A stretch of DNA of 58,576 nucleotides from Vreelandella venusta (lineage in GTDB: Bacteria > Pseudomonadota > Gammaproteobacteria > Pseudomonadales > Halomonadaceae): the NCBI RefSeq assembly GCF_007989605.1, contig NZ_BJUL01000021.1:1-58576 (forward strand), written 5' to 3'. Below the pieces are notes generated by a model. That model worked only from the letters and a program-made list of their open reading frames with translations, did no database searches and was not told the DNA's origin. A program made the position numbers and the translations under genes. This document shows, piece by piece, positions 1 to 7,924 of the stretch (positions are counted from its first letter, which is position 1; each line of letters begins with the position of its first letter).

Positions 1-2
1 AA

Positions 3-182
3 GCTGAGGCAGAAGCCCAGCGCCAGCGGGAAGCCGAGGCAGAAGCCCAGCGCCAACGCGAAGCCGAGGCAGAGGCTCAACGCCAGCGGGAAGCCGAGGC
101 AGAAGCCCAACGCCAGCGAGAAGCCGAGGCAGAAGCTCAACGCCAGCGAGAAGCGGAAGCGGCCATGCAGCGTCAGCTAGAG
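3..182 (+). repeat. 30-bp tandem repeat in tolA domain II
   Basis: Five consecutive 30-bp units (3-152) each encode [10 protein letters not shown], followed by a degenerate sixth unit (153-182, [10 protein letters not shown]). The units differ at several synonymous positions (for example gcccag versus gctcaa), so the repeat is conserved in protein rather than in exact DNA sequence. It lengthens the rigid helical arm of TolA. Further copies may lie upstream of the window. Confidence 0.95.
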
Positions 183-515
183 GGAGAAGCCCAGGCTGCT
201 GCGAACGCACAGCAGGCGCAGCAAGCAGCGAATGGGTTTATTAATATTGTGCGTCGTGCGGTAGAGCAGGCATGGTTAATTCCCGCAGGCGCCAGTGACA
301 CGATGAGTGCTACGATTCAAGTAAGGCTTGGCCCATCAGGAGAGGTACTTTTAACCACTATCGCCTCATCCAGCGGTGATAGTGCCTTTGACCGGTCTGC
401 CATGCAGGCTGTCGAACACGCTGCTCCGTTCAGCGAGCTGAGGGATTTGCCCGCAGAGCAGCAGCGCAACTTACGTCAATTTAATCTGCGATTTACCCCG
501 GGGGATGTTCGCTGA
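3..515 (+). CDS. tolA: TolA, C-terminal part (5' truncated)
   Basis: Cell-envelope protein that links the inner-membrane TolQR motor to TolB-Pal at the outer membrane. The frame is open from base 3, so the gene begins outside the window; only the end of the helical domain II and the globular domain III are present. Domain II is made of [10 protein letters not shown] decapeptides followed by an Ala/Gln-rich stretch. Domain III begins near [15 protein letters not shown] and has the TonB/TolA C-terminal pattern, including [15 protein letters not shown] and the [11 protein letters not shown] segment. The internal Met at 165 is not a credible start because the same helix continues upstream. The stop overlaps the tolB start (TGATG), so the two are translationally coupled. 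Identification rests on both domain pattern and locus. Confidence 0.95.
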   Translation, partial: AEAEAQRQREAEAEAQRQREAEAEAQRQREAEAEAQRQREAEAEAQRQREAEAAMQRQLEGEAQAAANAQQAQQAANGFINIVRRAVEQAWLIPAGASDTMSATIQVRLGPSGEVLLTTIASSSGDSAFDRSAMQAVEHAAPFSELRDLPAEQQRNLRQFNLRFTPGDVR

Positions 516-1807
516 TGCAAACCATAAGCAAAGTGTGGCTGTTTTGCGTACTGCTATTCGTTAGTAGTTATGCAACTGCAAATGCAAACCTAACTATCGA
601 AATAACACGCGGGAGCGACCAAGCCTTACCGATTGGTATCGTTCCCTTTGCAGGTGGCGATAACCTACCTGAAGATGTGGCTCAAATCATCCAGGACGAC
701 CTTGAGCGCAGCGGTTTTTTTGCGCCCTTAGAACGCAGTGCCATGTTTGATAGACCAAGCCAGGCGGATGACGTTGAGTTTGGTACTTGGCGGTCGCTTG
801 ATGTTCGATATTTGGTGGTAGGCCGAGCACAACAGACAAATAGTGGTTATCAGATTCAGTTCGAGTTAATGGATATCAGTGGGCAGCGCCGTATGATTGG
901 CGAAACGGTCACAGCAAATGTGAACGATTTGCGTGGTGCTGCTCACTATATTAGCGATCAAATTTTTGAAGAAATTACCGATATCCGGGGGGCTTTCTCA
1001 ACTAAAATTGCTTATGTAACCGCTCAAGGGTTGGGCGATAATATGCAATTTGGCCTGTATGTGGCCGATGCGGATGGACGTAATAGTCAACAAGTACTTA
1101 CCTCCGACCAGCCGATTATGTCACCTGCATGGTCTCCTGATGGTCGAAAGTTGGCGTACGTATCCTTTGAAACAGAGCGTCCGGCTATCTATATTCAAGA
1201 TGTTTCAACTGGACAACGAATACAAGCAACGTCTTTCGAAGGTATCAATGGTGCTCCTACTTGGTCACCTGATGGCCGCAAAATCGCCATGTCGCTGTCC
1301 AAAGATGGACAACCAGAAATTTATATCCTAGACATCGGTAATCGCTCCGTAGAGCGGATAACTCAAAACAGCAGCATTGATACTGAACCAACTTGGGCGC
1401 CCGATGGACGTAGTCTGTTGTTTACCTCTGACCGTAGTGGTGGACCGCAAATTTATGAATACTCGTTAGGTAGCGGTGAAGCCAAGCGCGTCACATTTAC
1501 CGGTAACTACAATGCTCGCGCACGCTTTTCACCTGACGGAGAGCAAATCTTTTTAATTCACCGTTCCAACCGCGGCTATCAAGTTGCACGTCAGGAGCGT
1601 GACGGGGGACGTCTTGTTGTAATCAGTGAAACAACAAGAGATGAATCTCCTAGTGTTGCGCCGAACGGGACCATGGTAATCTTCGCTACCCAACAGGGTA
1701 GTAATGGGGTGTTAAGTGCCGTTTCAGCGGATGGCCGCTCGTCATTTAGATTACCCGCAGCGCAAGGTGATGTTCGCGATCCCGCGTGGTCACCTTTTTT
1801 TAATTGA
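515..1807 (+). CDS. tolB: Tol-Pal system beta-propeller protein TolB
   Basis: Periplasmic component of Tol-Pal that binds Pal and TolA and takes part in outer-membrane constriction during division. The 430-residue protein has a signal peptide (residues 1-24, ending TANA), an N-terminal alpha/beta domain to about residue 160, and a C-terminal beta-propeller marked by repeated WSPDGR blades ([50 protein letters not shown]). Length is normal for the family. The start codon overlaps the tolA stop and pal follows 46 bases later, so it lies in the usual tolA-tolB-pal order. Confidence 0.97.
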   Translation: MQTISKVWLFCVLLFVSSYATANANLTIEITRGSDQALPIGIVPFAGGDNLPEDVAQIIQDDLERSGFFAPLERSAMFDRPSQADDVEFGTWRSLDVRYLVVGRAQQTNSGYQIQFELMDISGQRRMIGETVTANVNDLRGAAHYISDQIFEEITDIRGAFSTKIAYVTAQGLGDNMQFGLYVADADGRNSQQVLTSDQPIMSPAWSPDGRKLAYVSFETERPAIYIQDVSTGQRIQATSFEGINGAPTWSPDGRKIAMSLSKDGQPEIYILDIGNRSVERITQNSSIDTEPTWAPDGRSLLFTSDRSGGPQIYEYSLGSGEAKRVTFTGNYNARARFSPDGEQIFLIHRSNRGYQVARQERDGGRLVVISETTRDESPSVAPNGTMVIFATQQGSNGVLSAVSADGRSSFRLPAAQGDVRDPAWSPFFN

Positions 1808-1853
1808 TTGACGAAAAGTTTTAATTTTTTGTTTTCAGGCAAGGAGTCTGATT

Positions 1854-2399
1854 ATGCAACTTAAACCGTTGGCTCGCTCATTAGCAGTAGCGCTATCTAT
1901 CGTAGTAATCGCTGGCTGTTCCAGCACCGGCGGAACCCAGGATGGTGACTCTTATGGAAGCCAGGATGGCAGCGGCACAGGAGCGAGCACCTCAGGTGTT
2001 GGCACTGGTGGCCAGTATGGCTCTACATCAGGTTCCGGCGCAGGCGCTGGTCAACAAGCCGATTCACGCATTCCAGAAGTCCGTACTATTTATTTTGACT
2101 TCGACCGCGACACCATCAGGGGCGATTACGAATCAGTCGTTATGGCTCATGCTCGCTATTTGCGTGCTAACCCCAGCGCGCAAGTTGTTCTGCATGGCCA
2201 TACCGACGAGCGTGGCACTCGCGAATACAACATGGCCCTTGGTGAGCGTCGTGCCGGGGCTGTTAAGCGGTTCTTAAATATTCAAGGCGTGTCTCCCTCG
2301 CAAATGAGCGTCGTCAGCTATGGTGAAGAGCGTCCGGCTGCTAGCGGCCAAAGTGAGAGTGCCTACTCTCAAAACCGTCGCGTCGTCTTTAACTACTGA
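1854..2399 (+). CDS. pal: Peptidoglycan-associated lipoprotein Pal
   Basis: Outer-membrane lipoprotein that anchors the outer membrane to peptidoglycan and interacts with TolB. A lipoprotein signal ends at the lipobox IAGC (Cys22). Residues 23-70 form an unusually long Gly/Ser-rich, low-complexity linker. The OmpA-like peptidoglycan-binding domain follows (FDFDRDTIRGDY, then GHTDERGTREYNMALGERRA). The start is preceded by a good AAGGAG ribosome site. Total length is 181 residues; the linker is probably what makes it slightly longer than enterobacterial Pal. Confidence 0.97.
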   Translation: MQLKPLARSLAVALSIVVIAGCSSTGGTQDGDSYGSQDGSGTGASTSGVGTGGQYGSTSGSGAGAGQQADSRIPEVRTIYFDFDRDTIRGDYESVVMAHARYLRANPSAQVVLHGHTDERGTREYNMALGERRAGAVKRFLNIQGVSPSQMSVVSYGEERPAASGQSESAYSQNRRVVFNY

Positions 2400-2483
2400 T
2401 GGCATTGGCGTACCTAGCTGTACAACATCAAGTACGCGTTATTTGGTGCTGGGTACGCTAACTAAGTAATGATTGGAGTCATC

Positions 2484-3272
2484 ATGAATCACAGTCTCAA
2501 GCGTTATTTTGAGAGGCTGTGCGGTGCGGGAGCCATAGTGCTCCCGCTGTCCGTATTGCCTTTGACAACTTTTGCTCAACAGCCCCTCGTTCAAGACTTA
2601 TCAAGTGGCTCTGGCTTTTATCAGCAGACCCAACGCCAGGAATCATCTGGTGGGAACTTGGTACTCTTTAACCAAGTGCAAGAGCATCAGAGAGAGATTC
2701 AGCAGTTACGTGGTCAGATTGAAGAGCTTCGACACCAGTTAGAGCAGCTTCGTCGGCAATCACAGCAGCAATACCTGGATATTGAAGATCGCTTAATGAA
2801 TAGCGGTCCTAGCCAAATTGAGCAATCGACCCCTGCAGTAGAGCCCGAGGCGGCAAAGCAAGTTGCCAACGCACCTTCGTCTCGCAACGTCAGTGAAGAT
2901 GCTCAGGCAGACTACCAAGCAGCGTTTGCCCACGTCCAAGCACGTCAATTCGAAGATGCAATCAATGCATTTAAAGCGTTTGTCACTGATCACCCCGACA
3001 GCAGTCTGACCGCGAACGGATATTACTGGCTGGGCGAACTTTATGCGGCGGAAGGTGAGCTTGGCGCTGCTGATGAGTCATTTAGCCGTGTTATTGAGCA
3101 GTACAGCGGCAGCAGTAAAGTACCCGATGCGCTTTATAAGCTAGGATTAGTAAAAGCGCGGCAGGGCGAGGCTGAACGCAGTCGTGAACTGCTGGAACAA
3201 GTACGTGATGATTACCCGCAGAGTAGCGCGGCAGGACTTGCCAATGACTTTTTGCGTCAGTCGGCAGGATAA
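2484..3272 (+). CDS. cpoB: Cell division coordinator CpoB (YbgF)
   Basis: Periplasmic TPR protein that coordinates peptidoglycan synthesis with Tol-driven outer-membrane constriction. The ATG at 2484 is chosen over an in-frame ATG at 2469 because GGAG sits five bases before it. The product (262 residues) has a signal peptide ending near TTFAQQ, a Gln-rich coiled coil (about residues 60-110, the trimerisation region in relatives), an Ala/Pro linker, and C-terminal TPR repeats (for example DAINAFKAFVTDHPDSSL and NGYYWLGELYAA). It closes the tol-pal cluster as in other gammaproteobacteria. Confidence 0.95.
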   Translation: MNHSLKRYFERLCGAGAIVLPLSVLPLTTFAQQPLVQDLSSGSGFYQQTQRQESSGGNLVLFNQVQEHQREIQQLRGQIEELRHQLEQLRRQSQQQYLDIEDRLMNSGPSQIEQSTPAVEPEAAKQVANAPSSRNVSEDAQADYQAAFAHVQARQFEDAINAFKAFVTDHPDSSLTANGYYWLGELYAAEGELGAADESFSRVIEQYSGSSKVPDALYKLGLVKARQGEAERSRELLEQVRDDYPQSSAAGLANDFLRQSAG

Positions 3273-3305
3273 CGTCTGTTTACATTTTTGTATCAAGGAA
3301 ACCTC

Positions 3306-4067
3306 ATGAGCTCCAAAATCGACTATCAACCAGCGTCCAATCTTTTGGAAAACCGCGTCGTGTTGGTAACCGGTGCGGGTGATGGAATTGGACGTGCTGC
3401 TGCACTCACCTACGCCCGCCATGGGGCAACTGTGATACTGCTTGGCCGCACGATCGCTAAGCTTGAGCGTGTCTACGATGAAATTGAAGCAGCAGGCGGA
3501 CCGCAGCCGGCAATTTTTCCGCTCAACTTTGAGGGTGCAACGCTCAAAGATTTTCACGATATGGCTGAAACGCTGGACAAAGAGTTTGGCCGTTTAGATG
3601 GATTGCTGCATAACGCTGGCTTACTAGGCAGAATCACGCCTTTTGAGCAGTACAATCCAGAGCTGTGGGAACAAGTCATGCAGGTCAATATCAATGGGCC
3701 TATTTGGATGACCCAAGCACTGCTACCTTTGCTTCAGCAGTCTGCTGATGCTTCAGTGATCTTCACCTCATCGAGCGTTGGGCGAAAAGGCCGAGCCTAC
3801 TGGGGGGCATACTCGGTTTCAAAGTTCGCCACCGAAGGCTTTGTGGAAGTGCTTGCTGACGAACTTGAAAACCAGTCTACAGTGCGGGTTAATACGTTAA
3901 ACCCAGGGGCAACACGTACCCAAATGCGCCGGACTGCTTACCCAGGTGAAGATCCATTGACGCTGCGCACCCCTGAAGACATCATGCCCACCTACTTATG
4001 GCTAATGGGGCCAGACAGCACGGGGGTTAGTGGCCAGAAGTTTGACGCTCAACCACCACGTGCCTAA
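3306..4067 (+). CDS. YciK-family short-chain dehydrogenase
   Basis: Predicted NAD(P)-dependent oxidoreductase of the classical SDR family; substrate unknown. The cofactor motif TGAGDGIG is at residues 22-29, NAG at 103-105, the catalytic Ser lies in FTSSSVG, and YSVSK (Tyr169, Lys173) completes the active site, so the enzyme looks intact. The ATG at 3306 is preceded by AAGGAA; an in-frame TTG at 3288 is less likely. The gene converges on mupP-ubiG. The same three families (ubiG, mupP, this SDR) are neighbours in pseudomonads, where all run in one direction. The family call is firm, the function is not. Confidence 0.9.
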   Translation: MSSKIDYQPASNLLENRVVLVTGAGDGIGRAAALTYARHGATVILLGRTIAKLERVYDEIEAAGGPQPAIFPLNFEGATLKDFHDMAETLDKEFGRLDGLLHNAGLLGRITPFEQYNPELWEQVMQVNINGPIWMTQALLPLLQQSADASVIFTSSSVGRKGRAYWGAYSVSKFATEGFVEVLADELENQSTVRVNTLNPGATRTQMRRTAYPGEDPLTLRTPEDIMPTYLWLMGPDSTGVSGQKFDAQPPRA

Positions 4068-4128
4068 ACCAGCGCTTTCTTTCGCAACGCTTGTCGATGT
4101 TCTGTGCATTTTCATTAAATTAGCGCTA

Positions 4129-4794
4129 TCAATGAAAAGCAGTCAGAGCATCGACTAAGTCTTCACATGTTTCAAACCATAAGTCAGCTGGCCATTGCTG
4201 ATAATCGTCTTCCTCACTGATATACCCGTAACCAACGGCAACAGCCGTCATTCCCGCCGCTTTGGCCGCCTCAATATCACGGATATGATCACCAACGTAC
4301 CAACAGGCTTGTGGTGCCACATCAAGCCTGCGTGCAGCTTCCCAAAGAGGTTCTGGAGCGGGTTTTTTTAGCGTCAGATCATCTGCACATAAAAGAGCCC
4401 CAGGCGTTAGCGCCAATGCATCTAACAGCGGAAGGGTATAGCGCCTAGGTTTGTTCGTTACGATTCCCCACAAGCGTGATGCTGAATGCCAGCGGTCTAG
4501 CCATTGGTCAAGGGGTTCAAATAGCCGACTGTGAACAGCAACGGCTTGTTCATAGTTATCTAACAAATACTGCCGCGCCGTATCATGTTCACTAGAACCA
4601 CTTTCGATACCAATAGCCAAGGTTACTAAAGCACTGCCTCCGTTAGAAACCTGGCCTCGTATTTTCTCGTAGGGCAGCGGTGTCAGCCCATGATGCCGCC
4701 GCAATGCATTCGTTGCTTCAGCAAGGTCAGGGGCAGTGTCAACAAGAGTTCCGTCTAAATCAAACAGTATGGCTTCAGGTATTGATGTTGACAT
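4129..4794 (-). CDS. mupP: HAD phosphatase, probable MupP (N-acetylmuramate 6-phosphate phosphatase)
   Basis: Haloacid-dehalogenase phosphatase of 221 residues. Motif I FDLDGT carries the nucleophile Asp12 and acid/base Asp14; motif II is VTNKPRRY and the final motif is YVGDHIRDIEAAKAAG. In pseudomonads the homologue directly downstream of ubiG is MupP, which dephosphorylates MurNAc-6-P in peptidoglycan recycling (AmgK/MurU route). The same position here, with start and ubiG stop abutting (4794/4795), supports that role. Phosphoglycolate phosphatase (Gph) is the main alternative and cannot be excluded by sequence reading alone. Confidence 0.85.
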   Translation of the reverse strand: MSTSIPEAILFDLDGTLVDTAPDLAEATNALRRHHGLTPLPYEKIRGQVSNGGSALVTLAIGIESGSSEHDTARQYLLDNYEQAVAVHSRLFEPLDQWLDRWHSASRLWGIVTNKPRRYTLPLLDALALTPGALLCADDLTLKKPAPEPLWEAARRLDVAPQACWYVGDHIRDIEAAKAAGMTAVAVGYGYISEEDDYQQWPADLWFETCEDLVDALTAFH

Positions 4795-5538
4795 TTATTG
4801 GCTCGCTTTCCGGCAATACATCATGTAATTGACCGATACATCATTTGCAACCAGACGGTAGTGACGAGTCAGCGGGTTATAGGTCAGCCCCGTTTGTTCG
4901 TTAACTTCAAGCTCTGCAGCTCTTGCCCATGCGGCCATCTCAGAAGGACGGATAAATTTTGCGTAATCATGGGTGCCGCGGGGCAATAGATTAAGCACAT
5001 ATTCAGCGCCTAAAATCGCAAAAGCATACGATTTTGGAGTGCGATTTAGGGTAGAGAAGAAAACATACCCCCCGGGGCGAACCAGTTGACTGCAAGCACG
5101 AATGACCGAGGCGGGGTCAGGCACATGCTCAAGCATTTCCATGCAGGTTACGATGTCATAATGCCCTGGCTGCTCTGCTGCCAGCGCTTCAACGCTTATC
5201 AGCCGATAATCCACCGTTGCTCCGCTTTCTAGCGCATGTAGCCGGGCAACGCTAAGAGGCGCTTCCCCAAGATCAATGCCGGTAACACTAGCACCACGAT
5301 GGGCCATCGATTCGCTTAAAATCCCACCGCCACAGCCGACATCGAGCACCTTTTTACCGGCTAGACCTGCACGCGCGTCAATAAAGTCCAGACGCAGGGG
5401 ATTGATAGCGTGCAACGGCTTAAATTCGCCCTCTGAGTCCCACCAACGACTAGCAAGTGCTTCAAATTTCGCAACTTCCGCTGCGTCGACATTGTCGTGG
5501 TTGCGATGAGTAGTGCTATCCTGAGGTATCGCTTGCAT
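4795..5538 (-). CDS. ubiG: Ubiquinone biosynthesis O-methyltransferase UbiG
   Basis: SAM-dependent methyltransferase that performs both O-methylations in ubiquinone synthesis. The SAM-binding motif DVGCGGG is at residues 66-72, followed by GIDLGEAPL and the post-II segment EMLEHVPDP. The N-terminal block [10 protein letters not shown] and the ending [12 protein letters not shown] are typical of UbiG. Length is 247 residues, as expected. It is the first gene of a two-gene minus-strand unit with mupP. Confidence 0.96.
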   Translation of the reverse strand: MQAIPQDSTTHRNHDNVDAAEVAKFEALASRWWDSEGEFKPLHAINPLRLDFIDARAGLAGKKVLDVGCGGGILSESMAHRGASVTGIDLGEAPLSVARLHALESGATVDYRLISVEALAAEQPGHYDIVTCMEMLEHVPDPASVIRACSQLVRPGGYVFFSTLNRTPKSYAFAILGAEYVLNLLPRGTHDYAKFIRPSEMAAWARAAELEVNEQTGLTYNPLTRHYRLVANDVSVNYMMYCRKASQ

Positions 5539-5649
5539 GTTTTAACTCCCATTGTCGGTAAGTTGGCATGAAGGTGGCAACCAACCAGTCGTTCAGTATT
5601 ATGTCATTCTAACCACTCCTGGAAAGGAACGCATGAAAAGGAACGCGAC

Positions 5650-5700
5650 ATGAATCTTAACCCCCTATTTTCGCGACTTTTATTTTCTCAGGGAGCGTGA
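5650..5700 (+). CDS. Possible 16-codon leader ORF
   Basis: A short open frame (MNLNPLFSRLLFSQGA, then TGA) has its own AAAAGGAA ribosome site and ends three bases before the start of the UDP-sugar dehydrogenase homologue. A second, six-codon ATG frame with a similar site (GGAAAGGAACGC) lies just upstream and overlaps it. Such stacking could couple translation to the downstream gene, or be chance. There is no evidence of expression. Confidence 0.2.
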   Translation: MNLNPLFSRLLFSQGA

Positions 5701-5703
5701 TGA

Positions 5704-6996
5704 ATGCGAGTGTTACTCCACGGAAGTGAACTAAGTGCCGCTACCGCCGCCGCAGCATTAGCTTGGGTAGGCCATCAAGTTGAGTGGCTGCTACATGAAA
5801 GCGCGCCATGGCCACAGCTTTTGAAAGCGGACTGGCTGCGCAGCGAACCTGAATTAATGACGCATATTGAGCAAGCGTTAGCCAATGGAACATTGAAAAT
5901 CATTGAAGCGCCACAGCAGGCTCACTCTCCTGATGTGGTGTGGCTGGCTCTATCACCCGATCAGCGGCAGGCTGCCAAGACGCTACTTGAAGCCCCTTTA
6001 TTTGATCACCATAGTGGTGCTGTATTAATTAATAATTCAACATTCCCAGTAGGCGAAACAGAACAGTTGCACGCGCTTATGGGGCCCCAGCACAGTAGCG
6101 TGGCGTTACCCGACACTTTGGAAGAGGGGCGGGCCTGGCTCTCCTTTACGCGTCCTTCGCGCTGGCTGCTCGGCTGTGACGATGCAACCGGTGAACAGGT
6201 GGCGCGCGAGCTTTTGCGCGCCTTCAATCGCCGCAATGACGTGTTCCAACGGATGCCATGTAGAGCAGCTGAGCTAACTAAGCTCGCGATTAACGGCATG
6301 CTGGCAACACGTATCAGCTACATGAACGAGATTGCCGGGCTGGCAGATACACTTGGTGTTGACGTCGAGCACGTGCGCCAAGGCATGGGCGCTGATACCC
6401 GAATTGGTTATGAATATTTATACCCTGGCTGCGGCTTTGGTGGCCCCAATTTCTCTCGCGATCTAATGCGCTTAGCTGATGTTCAGTCAGCCAGTGGCCG
6501 TAATTCGGCATTGTTAGAGCAAGTAATGGACATCAATGAACAGAAAAAAGAGACGTTATTTAGGAAACTCTGGACGCTCTTCGAGGGCGATTTAGCCGGC
6601 AAAACGATTGCTATTTGGGGAGCCGCTTTTAAACCAGGAACCACTCGAATCGATCACGCGCCTGTACTGACACTCCTTGCTGCCTTATGGGCGCAAGGCG
6701 TGAAGGTAAATCTTCATGATCCAGCGGCAACACCCGCGTTGCTCAATGCCGTAGGTGACCGAGATGACCTAACCACATTCACCAGTGACCCATACTTGGC
6801 ATGTGAGGGAGCCGACGCACTGATGCTAGTGACTGAGTGGAAAACTTATTGGAACCCTGACTGGCATCGTTTAGCCTCATTATTGAGCGCTAAGTTGGTG
6901 CTGGATGGACGAAACATTTACGACCCAGCTTTCGTGGCTAGCTGTGGTTTACGGTATAGAGGAATCGGGCGTCGCGCAGATCCCACAACGCATTGA
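5704..6996 (+). CDS. Degenerate UDP-glucose/GDP-mannose dehydrogenase family protein
   Basis: The 430-residue protein has the length and three-domain order of nucleotide-sugar dehydrogenases. The central part is well kept (LTKLAINGMLATRISYMNEIAGL), as is the C-terminal UDP-binding domain (IAIWGAAFKPGTTRIDHAP, LVTEWKTYW, LDGRNIYD). Two functional sites are altered. The catalytic motif GGxC reads GFGGPNFSRD (residues 244-253), so the nucleophilic Cys is Asn249, although a Cys occurs at 243. The N-terminal NAD loop lacks the usual GxGxxG (HGSELSAATAA). GGAG eight bases upstream supports the start. It is followed nine bases later by the coiled-coil gene and then tamAB. It may be a non-catalytic or re-purposed homologue. 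Confidence 0.85.
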   Translation: MRVLLHGSELSAATAAAALAWVGHQVEWLLHESAPWPQLLKADWLRSEPELMTHIEQALANGTLKIIEAPQQAHSPDVVWLALSPDQRQAAKTLLEAPLFDHHSGAVLINNSTFPVGETEQLHALMGPQHSSVALPDTLEEGRAWLSFTRPSRWLLGCDDATGEQVARELLRAFNRRNDVFQRMPCRAAELTKLAINGMLATRISYMNEIAGLADTLGVDVEHVRQGMGADTRIGYEYLYPGCGFGGPNFSRDLMRLADVQSASGRNSALLEQVMDINEQKKETLFRKLWTLFEGDLAGKTIAIWGAAFKPGTTRIDHAPVLTLLAALWAQGVKVNLHDPAATPALLNAVGDRDDLTTFTSDPYLACEGADALMLVTEWKTYWNPDWHRLASLLSAKLVLDGRNIYDPAFVASCGLRYRGIGRRADPTTH

Positions 6997-7005
6997 GGAA
7001 AAGTC

Positions 7006-7854
7006 ATGCCCAACAGTACTGCGTCTTCTCGCATTGTTCCCGATGTGGATCAAAGCTTGACCGCACAGCACCTGCGTCATCGCAGGGGCCCTAAGCTGTG
7101 GCCATTGTGGTTATTGATGATACTTATTATCATTTCATTAGGCGCCGCTGCTACAGGCCTCTGGTATGAAAGAGAGCGCTTATTAAACGAGGTGCATCGA
7201 GTTAGTGGAGAAGTATCTAATCTTCATGCGAGACTCGACTCGGGTGACACAGATACGCAAGATGCGATAGCCTTTGTACAAGCACAGATGACAACGCTGT
7301 TCCAAGAACAGGAGCAATTAGCTGTTGCGGTGACACGTACCCGTGAGGAACTCTACGGTCTTTTGACGTCAAACGAAGAGCTTGTGAATGGTGAGGCTCT
7401 GAGCAGCATTGCTGAGCGCATTAGTCAGCTGGAAGAGCAAGCAGCGTTACGTGACCAACAGCTCACCGCTATACGCTCATCGCTTGATGCGCTTGAGCAA
7501 GCGGGCGTGTCTGGGCGGCAAAATTTAGCAGAAGAGGTAACTTACCTAGAAGAAATGCTGTCGCAGCGCCTATCGGCGACTACCAACCGACTCGATGATA
7601 TTGCTAAGTTAGAAAATGAAAACAGCGAATTGGTAACAAATGTTACCGCATGGCAAGAAGAGATCGATCAGCGTTTTACTGAGGTAAACTCCACTCTTGA
7701 AATGCTAAGCAGTACTGATACCTCAGCTACTCAAGAAGCGTTACAAGCGCTTGAACAGCAATGGGCGCAACGATTAAACACCTTAGAGAGTGATATCCGT
7801 CAAGTACGGCAAGCCCAGCTAGCATTTAGTGCTCAGATGGAGATGCTCCGCTAG
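7006..7854 (+). CDS. Coiled-coil inner-membrane protein, function unknown
   Basis: I do not recognise a specific family. The 282-residue protein has a charged cytoplasmic start (about residues 1-34), one hydrophobic segment (about 36-56, LWLLMILIIISLGAAATGLW), then about 225 residues of predicted coiled coil rich in Gln, Glu and Leu. This suggests a single-pass protein with a long periplasmic rod. An AGGAAAAG site precedes the ATG, nine bases after the preceding stop, so it is probably cotranscribed with the dehydrogenase homologue. tamA follows 70 bases later. A scaffolding role at the envelope is a guess from shape and position. Confidence 0.8.
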   Translation: MPNSTASSRIVPDVDQSLTAQHLRHRRGPKLWPLWLLMILIIISLGAAATGLWYERERLLNEVHRVSGEVSNLHARLDSGDTDTQDAIAFVQAQMTTLFQEQEQLAVAVTRTREELYGLLTSNEELVNGEALSSIAERISQLEEQAALRDQQLTAIRSSLDALEQAGVSGRQNLAEEVTYLEEMLSQRLSATTNRLDDIAKLENENSELVTNVTAWQEEIDQRFTEVNSTLEMLSSTDTSATQEALQALEQQWAQRLNTLESDIRQVRQAQLAFSAQMEMLR

Positions 7855-7924
7855 AAATTGTCACCTGTATAAAGCAATGGGTAATAAAGCCACCGAGTCG
7901 CTGATTTGGTTAGGGATGAACAGC

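Noticed and set aside
2400..2468. Inverted GCGTACC/GGTACGC between pal and cpoB as a terminator
   Set aside because: The loop is over 30 bases and no T-run follows; cpoB is normally cotranscribed with pal.
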